Below are positions 46,701-54,513 of a DNA stretch of 64,000 bases, piece after piece. Numbering within the stretch: position 1 is the first letter of the stretch; each line of letters opens with the position of its first letter. The notes under the pieces are model-generated. The model was not told the DNA's origin. It made no database searches and worked only from the letters and a program-made list of their open reading frames with translations. A program made the position numbers and the translations under genes. The DNA is from Tsukamurella ocularis. Lineage in GTDB: Bacteria; Actinomycetota; Actinomycetes; Mycobacteriales; Mycobacteriaceae. The stretch covers positions 930,001 through 994,000 of the forward strand of contig NZ_JANUCJ010000002.1 in NCBI RefSeq assembly GCF_024807615.1, written 5' to 3'.

Positions 46701-47650
46701 GCGCGGGTGACGCACTGGGGATCTGGCCGGTGAACCCGGGGGCCGTCGTCGAGGAGTTCTGCGCCCGGACCGGCGTCCAGCGCGACGGCGCGGACCTCGA
46801 CCGCAAGGATCTGACCCGGATCACCCCCGAGCTGCTGCGGTTCGTCGCGGACCGCTGCCAGGTGAGCGAGGAGCTGCGGGGGATCCTCGACGAGCCCACC
46901 AAATTCGCCGATTGGACCTGGGGCCGGCAGTTGCTCGACCTGCTCGCCGCGCACCCGGTCGAGGCCGATCCGGCGGAGTGGGAGGCGCTCCTGCGACCGC
47001 TCACTCCGCGGCTGTACTCGATCTCGTCGAGCCCGCGCGAGGACGCCGACCGGGTGTCGATCACGGTCTCCGTGGTCGGCTTCGACCATGACGGCAGGCG
47101 CCGGGGCGGTGCCTGCTCGACGCACCTCGCCGGCCTGGATGCCGGCGGCGAGGTGGACGTCTTCGTGCAGCCGACTCGCGCCTTCCTGCCGCCGGAGGAC
47201 GCAACCGCGCCGGCGATCATGATCGGCCCGGGCACCGGCATCGCGCCGTTCCGCGGCTTCCTGCACGACCGGGCTCGCAGCGGCGCGACGGGGCCGAACT
47301 GGCTGTTCTTCGGCGAGCAGCACGAGGCCAGCGACTTCTACTACCGCGGGGAGCTCGACGCGCTGACCGCCGACGGCGTGCTCACGCGGCTTGATACCGC
47401 GTTCTCCCGGGACTCCGATCGGAAGGTGTACGTGCAGGACAGGATGCGTGAGCACGCCGCCGAACTATGGGAGTGGATCCGCGCCGGCGCGCACCTCTAC
47501 GTGTGCGGCGATGCGGCGCGCATGGCCCGCGATGTGGACGAGGCTCTGCGGGGTATCGTCGCCGAACACGGCCACATGGCCCCGCGCAGCGCGGACGCCT
47601 ACCTGGCGGCGCTGTCGGCCGAACGGAGATACGTGCGTGACGTCTACTGA
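43736..47650 (+). CDS. nasN: monomeric diflavin assimilatory nitrate reductase (NasN type)
   Basis: 1304 aa fusion. The N-terminal molybdopterin oxidoreductase part (~1-700) has a 4Fe-4S site (Cys7, Cys10, Cys14, Cys42) and SRLCMAS with Cys135 as the likely Mo ligand. A flavodoxin domain (from ~798, ASQTGTAEG) and a CPR-like FAD/NADPH domain (YSISSSPRED; end motif RRYVRDVY) follow. Electrons can run NADPH-FAD-FMN-4Fe4S-Mo in one chain, as described for NasN of M. smegmatis. It reduces nitrate to nitrite in the cytoplasm. The next gene starts within its last 14 bases. Confidence 0.92.
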   Translation: MDVETVCGYCGVGCGLTLQVRDGAVTGSVGTKHHPANRGRLCTKGTTTVDLLTAGGRQARAELREHRDGPRGTVELADAIAATGRRLREIRDEHGPDAIALYVSGQMTLEAQYLATKLAKGFLRTKWIESNSRLCMASAGTGYKQSLGSDGPPGSYDDLDHADVFLVTGANMADCHPILFLRMMDRVKAGAKLIVVDPRRTATAAKADLHLPIRPGTDLALLNGLLAQLVARGAVDREFVDAHTEGWDAMPAFLEDYPVDRVAEITGLDSADIERAAELIAGAANWTSLWTMGLNQSTHGTWNTIALCNLHLATGAICRTGSGPFSLTGQPNAMGGREMGYMGPGLPGQRSVLDDGDRARTEALWGLPDGTIRAEAGQGTVEMYRELAAGNIKAAWIICSNPAASMANRSTVIDALRSAELVVVQDAYTGTETAEYADVVLPAALWAEADGVMVNSERSLTRTAAATPPPGDALPDWKLICLIAAELGHGADFDYPDAAAVFEELKAFHNPRTGWDVRGVDHARLAGGPVQWPAAPGGPDRNPIRYLDPENPDRGPVFATPSGRARFLPRPYLPPAELPDDEYPLILTTGRLAHQWHTMTKTGRVAKLNRLNPEPFLQLHPEDANRWGLTDGAQVRVSSRRGGATLPVAVDDAVRPGVCFAPMHFADAFREDVAVNAVTNDAVDPESLQPEFKVSAVALTPVPADPPAPIDVPSSPLAAALAPYVSGPGELTAEASGYLGGLLTGLSVAPPSGVPTVPDDAPLAPIARAWLEGVLAGVFGTTAAGVSTPSTTVTLVWASQTGTAEGYAADCAAALRGAGMTATVLGAEQISPAQLTGAVLFLVATTGDGEAPDNGVALWDALAGAEPGDLGGLRFSVLGFGDPSYADFCGFARKLDARLEHLGGARLAPRASCEPDYAETAAAWLRAVVSALDPEAAPPPPATPEPTGHSRSNPLRTRLLESERLSGDGSAKDVRRFTFELPATALSYRAGDALGIWPVNPGAVVEEFCARTGVQRDGADLDRKDLTRITPELLRFVADRCQVSEELRGILDEPTKFADWTWGRQLLDLLAAHPVEADPAEWEALLRPLTPRLYSISSSPREDADRVSITVSVVGFDHDGRRRGGACSTHLAGLDAGGEVDVFVQPTRAFLPPEDATAPAIMIGPGTGIAPFRGFLHDRARSGATGPNWLFFGEQHEASDFYYRGELDALTADGVLTRLDTAFSRDSDRKVYVQDRMREHAAELWEWIRAGAHLYVCGDAARMARDVDEALRGIVAEHGHMAPRSADAYLAALSAERRYVRDVY

Positions 47651-49319
47651 CCACGACCCGGCCGCGTCCTGTGACGCGGCCGTCGTCGTGGCCGGTGGCG
47701 ATGCCCGTCGCCTCGGGCGCGACAAGCCCGAACTCGTGGTCGGCGGCCGTCGGTTGCTCGACGCCGCGATCGACGCGGCCGGCGGGGCGCCGACGGTCGT
47801 GGTGGGCCCGCCCCGCGCCGTGCCGGAACACGTCGTCGTGGTCCGCGAGGACCCGCCGGGGGGCGGCCCCCTCGCCGCGGTCGCCGCGGGGCTCGCGGCG
47901 ATCCCGGCGGCAGCGCGCACGGTCGCGGTTCTCGCCGCGGACCTGCCCGAGGTGGAGCCGTCGACTCTGGCCCGCCTCGCCATGCTCCGGGCCGAGACCG
48001 GAGCACCGGTGGCACTCGCCGAGGATCCGCACGGCCGCCCCCAGTACCTGCTGGCCGTGTGGGAGACCGCCGCCCTCCGCTCCGCGCTCGCCGGGATCGG
48101 CAGCGCCGCGAACACGCCCGTCCGCGCGATCCTTCCCCCCGATGCGCCCCGACTGCGCCTTCCGCTCGACGACATCGATACCCCCGAGGACCTGGCGCGC
48201 GCCGAGAGATCTCCGCTTGCGGTCCGCCGACTGCTCCGCTCCGTCCTCCCCGTGCTCCCTGCGGCCGGCGGGCCACCGGTGCCCGGCGCCGTGCTCGCGG
48301 AGCCGCTCGTCGCGGCCGCGCCGTTCCCACCCTTCGACCAGTCCGCGATGGACGGCTGGGCCGTGGCGGGCCCGGCACCGTGGCGCCCCGTCGACGGCGC
48401 CGCGCTGGCGGGGCACGCCGCCCCGCCGCTCGCGGCCGGGACAGCGGTGCGGATCGCGACCGGCGCGCGCCTGCCCGCGGGTGCCGACCGGGTAGTCCGA
48501 GACGAGGAGATCGAACTGGACGGCGCCTTCCTGACCTGTACCGATCGGCTCCGCAACGACGTCCGGTCGACCGGCTCCGCGTGGCCGGCCGGCGCGACGC
48601 TCGCCCCGGCCGGCGCCGCGATCGACCCATCACTGGTCTCGCTGGCCCGCGCCGCCGGCGTCGCCGCGATCTCCGCCCGCGGGCCCGTGCGGATCCGCCT
48701 GCATACCTCCGGCGACGAGGTCGGGGCCGCTGGCCGCGCGGGCCTCCCCGAGACCGCCCGGGGCCCCGTCACCGCGCTCTTCGAGGCGTCCGGCGCGCGC
48801 GTGCTTCGCGGCCACCACCTGCCGGACGCGCCCGCCTCCTTCCGCGTGGCCCTCCTGCCCGACGGCGCCGACGTCGTCGCCGTCATCGGCGCCACCGGGC
48901 GCGGCGCTGCGGACCGGCTGCGAGGCGCGCTCGCCGAGGCCGGCGCGACGCTGCTCATCGACGGGGTGGACGTGCGCCCTGGCGGCTCTCTGCTCGTCGC
49001 GACGGTGCCTGACGGCCCGGTCGTGCTCGGCCTGGGCGGCAACCCGATGGCGGCGATGCTCGGGGCCGCGCTCCTCGCGTGGCCGCTGCGCGCGGCTCTG
49101 CTTCACGAGACCCCGCGGGCCGCCGAGCTGCTCGCCCTCGCCGATCCCAACCCCGACGACCGGTGGCGCATGCTGCCCGTCGAGCCCGACGGCGCGGGCC
49201 GGTGGCGCCTGCCCGCGACAGTGGCGACGCCGCACCTGCGCGACGCGGTCGGGCGCCGAGCAATCGCACTCGTGCCCCCGCGCGCTCGGCGCGGGGACCT
49301 CGTCGAACGGCTCGCCTGA
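47637..49319 (+). CDS. MobA-MoeA fusion for molybdenum cofactor synthesis
   Basis: 560 aa. Residues ~10-195 are a MobA-like nucleotidyltransferase (VVVAGGDARRLGRDKPEL, then LAADLPEVE), which attaches GMP to molybdopterin. Residues ~200-560 are MoeA, which inserts molybdenum (PFPPFDQSAMDGWAV, RIATGARLPAGAD, TSGDEVGA, LGGNPMAAM). The two steps are normally separate proteins. GTG 47637 overlaps the nitrate reductase by 14 bases, so the cofactor enzyme is coupled to the enzyme that needs it (Mo-bis-PGD). Confidence 0.9.
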   Translation: MTSTDHDPAASCDAAVVVAGGDARRLGRDKPELVVGGRRLLDAAIDAAGGAPTVVVGPPRAVPEHVVVVREDPPGGGPLAAVAAGLAAIPAAARTVAVLAADLPEVEPSTLARLAMLRAETGAPVALAEDPHGRPQYLLAVWETAALRSALAGIGSAANTPVRAILPPDAPRLRLPLDDIDTPEDLARAERSPLAVRRLLRSVLPVLPAAGGPPVPGAVLAEPLVAAAPFPPFDQSAMDGWAVAGPAPWRPVDGAALAGHAAPPLAAGTAVRIATGARLPAGADRVVRDEEIELDGAFLTCTDRLRNDVRSTGSAWPAGATLAPAGAAIDPSLVSLARAAGVAAISARGPVRIRLHTSGDEVGAAGRAGLPETARGPVTALFEASGARVLRGHHLPDAPASFRVALLPDGADVVAVIGATGRGAADRLRGALAEAGATLLIDGVDVRPGGSLLVATVPDGPVVLGLGGNPMAAMLGAALLAWPLRAALLHETPRAAELLALADPNPDDRWRMLPVEPDGAGRWRLPATVATPHLRDAVGRRAIALVPPRARRGDLVERLA

Positions 49320-49443
49320 CTCCTCACGTCCTGCTCCCGCGCCCCGTGAGGAAGGCGTGATCGACGGGCAACACGGCGGCACAACCCCGCAACACCCCCT
49401 CCCTACATTCGGTGCCAACGGTTTCCGACGAGAGGAGAGGTCC

Positions 49444-51975
49444 ATGGTCACCCAGCGCACCGTCGTCGTGGTGGGTCACGGCATGGTCGGGCACAGGTTC
49501 GTGGAGGCGCTGCGCGCCCGCGACGAAGCGGGGGCCTGGCGGATCGTCGTCCTGGGCGAGGAGGCCGACGGCGCCTACGACCGGGTGGGGCTCTCGTCTT
49601 ACGTCGGCACGTGGGACCGCTCCGAGCTGGCACTCGCGGGCAACGACTACGCCGGCGATCCGCTGGTCGAGCTACGGCTCGGGGCGCGGGTGACCGGCAT
49701 CGACCGGGCCGCGCAAACGGTGACGACGGCGGAGGGCCCCGTCGCCTACGACGCACTGGTGCTCGCGACCGGCTCGTACGCCTTCGTCCCGCCGGTCCCC
49801 GGCCACGACCTACCGGGGTGCCACGTCTACCGCACCCTCGACGACCTGGACGCCCTGCGCGCCGACGCCGACGCGGCGCTCGCACGCTCGGCGGAGCCCG
49901 TCGGCATGGTGGTCGGCGGCGGTCTCCTCGGCCTGGAGGCCGCCAACGCCCTCCGCACGCTGGGCCTACGGCCGCACGTAGTGGAAGTCAATCCCCGTCT
50001 GATGCCGCAGCAGGTCGACACCGGCGGCGGCGAGCACCTGGCCCGCATGATCGGCGACCTCGGCATCGACATCACCCTCTCGTCCGGCACCACCGACATC
50101 GCCGCCGCCGAGCACGGGCTGGCGGTGACGCTCAAGGACGAGAGCGTCGTGGACGCGGCGGTCGTGGTCTTCGCCGCCGGCGTACGACCGCGCGACGAGC
50201 TGGCCCGCGAGGCCGGCTTGGACCTCGCCGAACGCGGCGGCGTCCTCACCGACCTCTCCTGCGCCACCTCGGATCCCGCGGTGTACGCGATCGGCGAGGT
50301 CGCTGCGATCGAGGGCCGCTGCTACGGCCTCGTCGGTCCCGGGTACGCGACGGCCGAGGTGGTCGCCGATCGCCTGCTCGGCGGCGACGCCCAGTTCCCC
50401 GGCGCGGATCTATCCACCAAGCTCAAGCTCCTCGGCGTCGACGTGGCCTCGTTCGGCGACGCCCACGGCGCCACCCCCGGCGCGCTCGACGTGGTGGTCA
50501 GCGACCCGATCGGCGGCACCTACGCCAAGCTGGTGCTCTCCGACGACGCGACGACCCTGCTCGGCGGCGTGCTGGTCGGCGACGCCTCGCAGTACGGCGT
50601 CCTGCGGCCGCTGGTCGGGTCGTCGCTGCCGGGCGACCCCGTCTCGCTCATCGCGCCGTCCGGCGGCGACTCCCCCGGCATCGGCATCGGCGCGCTCCCC
50701 GATGCGGCGCAGGTCTGCTCGTGCAACGACGTCTCCAAGGGCACGCTGTGTTCGGCGATCGCCGACGGGGCGTGCACCGTCGCCGAACTCAAGGGTTGCA
50801 CGAACGCGGGCACGTCCTGCGGCTCGTGCGTGCCGCTGCTCTCGCAGCTGCTGGAGGCCGAGGGTGTCACGGTGTCGAAGTCGCTGTGCGAGCACTTCAC
50901 CCAGTCCCGCGCGGAACTCTTCGAGCTGGTGCAGGCGAGCGGCATCCGTACCTTCTCGGGCCTGATCGAGCGGTTCGGGTCCGGCACGGGCTGCGACCTC
51001 TGCAAGCCGACGGTGGCGTCGATCCTCGCGTCCACCAGCTCGGACCACATCCACTCCGGCGAGCAGGCGTCGCTGCAGGACAGCAATGACCATTTCCTCG
51101 CTAACATCCAGCGCAACGGCACCTACTCGGTGGTGCCGCGCATGCCGGGCGGCGACGTCACCGCCGAGCAGCTCATCGTGATCGGCGAGATCGCCCGCGA
51201 CTTCGGGTTGTACACCAAGATCACCGGCGGTCAGCGGATCGACCTGTTCGGCGCCACCGTCGACCAGCTGCCGCTGATCTGGCGGCGCCTCGTGGACGCC
51301 GGCATGGAGTCCGGTCAGGCCTACGGCAAGTCGCTGCGCACCGTGAAGAGCTGCGTCGGCAGCGATTGGTGCCGATACGGCCAGCAGGACTCGGTGCAGA
51401 TGGCCATCGATCTCGAGCTCCGTTACCGCGGCCTGCGGTCGCCGCACAAGATCAAGATGGGCGTCTCCGGCTGCGCCCGAGAGTGCGCGGAGGCCCGCGG
51501 CAAGGACGTCGGCGTGATCGCCACGGAGTCCGGGTGGAACCTCTACGTGGGCGGGAACGGCGGCATGACGCCGAAGCACGCACAGCTCCTCGCGGGCGAC
51601 CTCGACCGGGAGACGCTCATCCGATACGTCGACCGGTTCCTCATGTACTACATCCGCACCGCCGACCGGCTGCAACGGACGGCGCCGTGGGTCGAGGACC
51701 TCGGCATGGACCGCCTCCGCGAGGTCGTCATCGACGACGCTCTCGGCCTGAACACCGATTTCGAGGCCACTGTCGAGCGTCATGTCGACGGCTACGGGTG
51801 CGAGTGGAAGGGCGTCCTCGACGACCCCGACAAGCTCGCCCGGTTCGTCTCCTTCGTCAACGCCCCCGGCGCCCCCGATCCGACCGTCGACTTCGGCGAG
51901 AAGAACGGCCGCAAGGTGCCGATCCTGCTGGGCACCCCCACCCCGTCCATGCCCCCGAGGAAGGACCGCGCATGA
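49444..51975 (+). CDS. nirB: nitrite reductase (NADH), large subunit
   Basis: 843 aa. Reduces nitrite to ammonia in the cytoplasm. N-terminal FAD/NAD domains (VVVVGHGMVGHRFVEAL and the second Rossmann GGGLLGLEAANAL), two BFD-like 2Fe-2S regions (CSCNDVSKGTL...CTNAGTSCGSC in part, and CDLCKP), and a siroheme/4Fe-4S domain (SCVGSDWCRYG and SGCARECAEA). ATG 49444 has GAGAGGAGAGG upstream. The start of nirD overlaps its stop. Confidence 0.94.
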   Translation: MVTQRTVVVVGHGMVGHRFVEALRARDEAGAWRIVVLGEEADGAYDRVGLSSYVGTWDRSELALAGNDYAGDPLVELRLGARVTGIDRAAQTVTTAEGPVAYDALVLATGSYAFVPPVPGHDLPGCHVYRTLDDLDALRADADAALARSAEPVGMVVGGGLLGLEAANALRTLGLRPHVVEVNPRLMPQQVDTGGGEHLARMIGDLGIDITLSSGTTDIAAAEHGLAVTLKDESVVDAAVVVFAAGVRPRDELAREAGLDLAERGGVLTDLSCATSDPAVYAIGEVAAIEGRCYGLVGPGYATAEVVADRLLGGDAQFPGADLSTKLKLLGVDVASFGDAHGATPGALDVVVSDPIGGTYAKLVLSDDATTLLGGVLVGDASQYGVLRPLVGSSLPGDPVSLIAPSGGDSPGIGIGALPDAAQVCSCNDVSKGTLCSAIADGACTVAELKGCTNAGTSCGSCVPLLSQLLEAEGVTVSKSLCEHFTQSRAELFELVQASGIRTFSGLIERFGSGTGCDLCKPTVASILASTSSDHIHSGEQASLQDSNDHFLANIQRNGTYSVVPRMPGGDVTAEQLIVIGEIARDFGLYTKITGGQRIDLFGATVDQLPLIWRRLVDAGMESGQAYGKSLRTVKSCVGSDWCRYGQQDSVQMAIDLELRYRGLRSPHKIKMGVSGCARECAEARGKDVGVIATESGWNLYVGGNGGMTPKHAQLLAGDLDRETLIRYVDRFLMYYIRTADRLQRTAPWVEDLGMDRLREVVIDDALGLNTDFEATVERHVDGYGCEWKGVLDDPDKLARFVSFVNAPGAPDPTVDFGEKNGRKVPILLGTPTPSMPPRKDRA

Positions 51976-52379
51976 CCGCCGCCCCCTTCGACCTGCACCG
52001 CTGGACCCGCGACTGGACCGCCGCCTGCCCGGCGACCCGGCTCGAGCCGCTGCGCGGCGTCGCCGTCCTGCTCCCCGACGGGGCCCAGGTGGCCCTGTTC
52101 CGGCTGGCCGACGACAGCATCCGCGCGATCGGCAACATCGACCCCATCGGCCGGGCCGCCGTGATGTCTCGTGGGATCGTCGGCGACCGGGGCGGCTTCC
52201 CCGTGGTCCAGTCGCCGCTGAAGAAGCAGGCCTTCAGCCTGCTCGACGGGCGCTGCCTCGACGCCCCCGGCGTCTCGATCCCGGTGTATGACACGAGAAT
52301 CTCGCTCGACGGGACGGTCTTCGTCGCGAACTCGCCGGAGGTCCGCTTCGGTTTCCGTCCCCGCCCCGAACTTCTGTGA
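51972..52379 (+). CDS. nirD: nitrite reductase (NADH), small subunit
   Basis: 135 aa, Rieske fold without the Cys/His ligands, as in all NirD. Conserved segments are VALFRLADDSIRAIGNIDP, RGIVGDRGGFPVVQSPLKKQAF and CLDAPGVSIPVYDTR. It supports NirB assembly and activity. Overlaps nirB by 4 bases. Confidence 0.94.
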   Translation: MTAAPFDLHRWTRDWTAACPATRLEPLRGVAVLLPDGAQVALFRLADDSIRAIGNIDPIGRAAVMSRGIVGDRGGFPVVQSPLKKQAFSLLDGRCLDAPGVSIPVYDTRISLDGTVFVANSPEVRFGFRPRPELL

Positions 52380-52423
52380 TCGCACCACCGCTACTCTGCT
52401 CCTGACAGCTGAAGGAGAAGGCG

Positions 52424-53101
52424 ATGGCCGGTCAGGGCGACTCTTCCGTGGAACTGCAGGATCGGGGGCCGCTCGCGGCGGAGGACGTGCGCTTCCTGAT
52501 GGCCGCGATCGCGCCTGTCATCGACGCCCGGGTCGACGCCGGGGCACCGCACGGGCGGATCAGCCCCGCGGCGCTGCAGGTCCAGGCAGACGATGCGCGG
52601 CTGACCGACGCGAGCGACGACGAGGATGCGCAGACCTACGCCGCACCCGAGGTCCGGGCCGGAGCTGCGCCGACCGCGCGGTCCGAGGTCTTCTCCCTCG
52701 CCAGCACCACGTACACACTGCTCACCGGGCATCCGCCCAACCCGTACGGCTTCGCAACGGTGCGCCGGGACCGTCCCGATCTCGGCCCCGCGGTCGACGG
52801 TGTCTTGCTGCAGGCGACGGCCCGGACGCCCGAACTCCGGTACCCCACCGCCGCGGATTTCGCCGCCGCCCTGACCGAAGCGCTGGACCGGCCCGTTCAA
52901 CCGGCCTCGACCCCGGTCCGCGCTCCCGCCCCCGACGCGGCGATGCAGCTCGCCACGCCGCCGACACCCTCCCCGGCGACGACGCCGAAGCCCACCCGCA
53001 ATCGCTTCGAGATCCCCGAAGCGGCCCTGCCGATCGTCTTCCTCCTGCTGGTCGTCTTCGCCGCCGCCGGCTTCATGGCGCTGTTCCTCAGTGGCTCCTG
53101 A
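52424..53101 (+). CDS. tail-anchored half-pseudokinase A (degenerate Ser/Thr kinase C-lobe)
   Basis: 225 aa. There is no N-lobe (no Gly-rich loop or VAIK Lys). Residues ~15-160 resemble the C-lobe of a bacterial Ser/Thr kinase: HGRISPAAL at the HRDxKPxN place, LTD at the DFG place, YAAPEV for APE, and SEVFSLASTTYTLLTGHPP for the DVWSL helix. Every catalytic residue is replaced. A Pro/Thr linker and one membrane helix (~199-220) end the protein, leaving only three outer residues. ATG 52424 has GAAGGAG upstream. It lies 44 bases past nirD and is followed by a paralogue. Likely a scaffold or signal reader; function unknown. Confidence 0.78.
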   Translation: MAGQGDSSVELQDRGPLAAEDVRFLMAAIAPVIDARVDAGAPHGRISPAALQVQADDARLTDASDDEDAQTYAAPEVRAGAAPTARSEVFSLASTTYTLLTGHPPNPYGFATVRRDRPDLGPAVDGVLLQATARTPELRYPTAADFAAALTEALDRPVQPASTPVRAPAPDAAMQLATPPTPSPATTPKPTRNRFEIPEAALPIVFLLLVVFAAAGFMALFLSGS

Positions 53102-53114
53102 CCGCAAGAGCCCG

Positions 53115-53759
53115 ATGCCCGACGGCGACGATCTCGCGGCCCGCGTGCGTGCCACCGGCCCGCTCGCCGCGGACGAGGTCGCACGCTTCGTCTCGGCGGT
53201 GGCAGACGAGGTCGACCTGCGCGTGGCAGACGGCCACCCCCACGGCCGGCTCAGTCCCGCCGCAATCCGTCACCTGCCGGACGGTCGCGTCGTCCTCGTC
53301 GATCCGGCCGCACTGAGCCACGTCCCGGACACGGGCGCGCATGCAGCCCCGGAGATCTTCGCAGGGTCGCCACCCGATGTGCGGTCAGACGTGTTCTCGC
53401 TGGCCAGCGCGGCCTACACGCTCCTCACCGGGTCCGCGCCGAACTCCTTCGGCATCGCCAACGCCCGCCGGGCACGGCCCGATCTGGGCCCGGGGCTCGA
53501 GGCGGCGCTCACGCGGGCGACCTCGCGCGACCCCGCGTTCCGATTTCAGTCCGCGGGCGAATTCGCCCAGGCGCTCGCGGAAGCCCTCGCCCCCGCAGCT
53601 GGTGCCGCCCCGCAGGACTCCGCCGCGGAGGCGTCCCGCGCTGCCGGACGGCCGCGGAAGGTATCCGCATCGACCCTGCTCGCCCTGGTCGCCGTCGCGC
53701 TCGCGGTGCTCAGCGCGCTGTTGTGGGGCGCGATCTTCGTCGTGCAGAACCTGTCCTGA
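53115..53759 (+). CDS. tail-anchored half-pseudokinase B (paralogue of the preceding gene)
   Basis: 214 aa. Aligned with its neighbour it has the same parts: GPLAADEVARFV at residues 15-26, HGRLSPAAI for HRD, VLVDPAAL for DFG, HAAPEI for APE, and SDVFSLASAAYTLLTGSAP. A linker rich in Ala and Arg and a C-terminal membrane helix (~190-211) follow. The start at 53115 is chosen because it puts GPLAA at the same residue as in the paralogue; a GTG at 53091 is the alternative and would overlap the first gene by 11 bases. Duplication in place is evident. Confidence 0.76.
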   Translation: MPDGDDLAARVRATGPLAADEVARFVSAVADEVDLRVADGHPHGRLSPAAIRHLPDGRVVLVDPAALSHVPDTGAHAAPEIFAGSPPDVRSDVFSLASAAYTLLTGSAPNSFGIANARRARPDLGPGLEAALTRATSRDPAFRFQSAGEFAQALAEALAPAAGAAPQDSAAEASRAAGRPRKVSASTLLALVAVALAVLSALLWGAIFVVQNLS

Positions 53760-53789
53760 CCCGCGCCGGGCCGGGCCCGTCGGGGGAGG

Positions 53790-54512
53790 TCAGCGCCCGA
53801 CGACGGCGTCCGGGACCGCAGGCGCGGCCAGCCCGGCGTGGCTGCGGCGCAGGCAGGCGAGCCGCACCACCGAGGGGTGCAGGCCCAGCGGCGCGGCCAC
53901 CACGTCCGCGCCGGAGTCGCGCAGGCGCTGCTGGAACAGCCCCTCCGCCAGGAGGTACGAGGCGACCGCGACGGACGGGGCACCGGCGGACCGGACGCGG
54001 GCGACGACCTCGGGGACCGAGGGGTAGCCCTCGCTCTGCTGGCTGGGTGCGGCGAAGGCGATGGACACCCGGCTCCCCACCAGCGCCGACAGCGCGGCGG
54101 CCGTCCGCCGCAGCTCGCCCTGGGCGTGCGCGTCGCGGGTTCCGGCCGCGGCCATGACGACGGCGTCGCCGCGCTGCCAACCCGCCTCCTGCAGCCGCCC
54201 GAGCATCGCGCGGGCGAGCTCCGGGGACGGCCCGAGTGCGGGCGTCACCGTCGCGGTGCGGTGGCCGGATTCGGCGACCTCGCGGGGTAGGTCGTGGCGC
54301 ACGTGGAAGCCGCTGGACAGGAAGGCGGGCACGACCACGGTGGGCTCGTGATCGAGCTCGGAGAGGACCTCCGAGGGTGTCGGGCCGAGAACGTCGACGA
54401 AGGCGACGCGGACCGTCTCGGTCAGGCGCGCGGACATAGCGGCAGCGAGGTCGCCGACCATCGCCACGCCGTGCTCGCTGCGAGTGCCGTGGGCCACCAG
54501 GAGGGTTCCCAT
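53790..54512 (-). CDS. CbiX-like sirohydrochlorin chelatase (Rv0259c-like)
   Basis: 240 aa. Two CbiX half-repeats are seen: LLVAHGTRSEHG (metal-binding His) with PAFLSSGFHVRHDLP, and VMAAAGTRDAHA with ASYLLAEGLFQQRL. In siroheme synthesis CbiX/SirB proteins insert iron into sirohydrochlorin; the Fe role is inferred from the siroheme-using NirB nearby. AGGAG precedes the ATG, which lies one base after the HemD-fusion stop. The order chelatase, HemD-regulator, narK matches Rv0259c-Rv0261c. Confidence 0.85.
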   Translation of the reverse strand: MGTLLVAHGTRSEHGVAMVGDLAAAMSARLTETVRVAFVDVLGPTPSEVLSELDHEPTVVVPAFLSSGFHVRHDLPREVAESGHRTATVTPALGPSPELARAMLGRLQEAGWQRGDAVVMAAAGTRDAHAQGELRRTAAALSALVGSRVSIAFAAPSQQSEGYPSVPEVVARVRSAGAPSVAVASYLLAEGLFQQRLRDSGADVVAAPLGLHPSVVRLACLRRSHAGLAAPAVPDAVVGR

Positions 54513-54513
54513 G

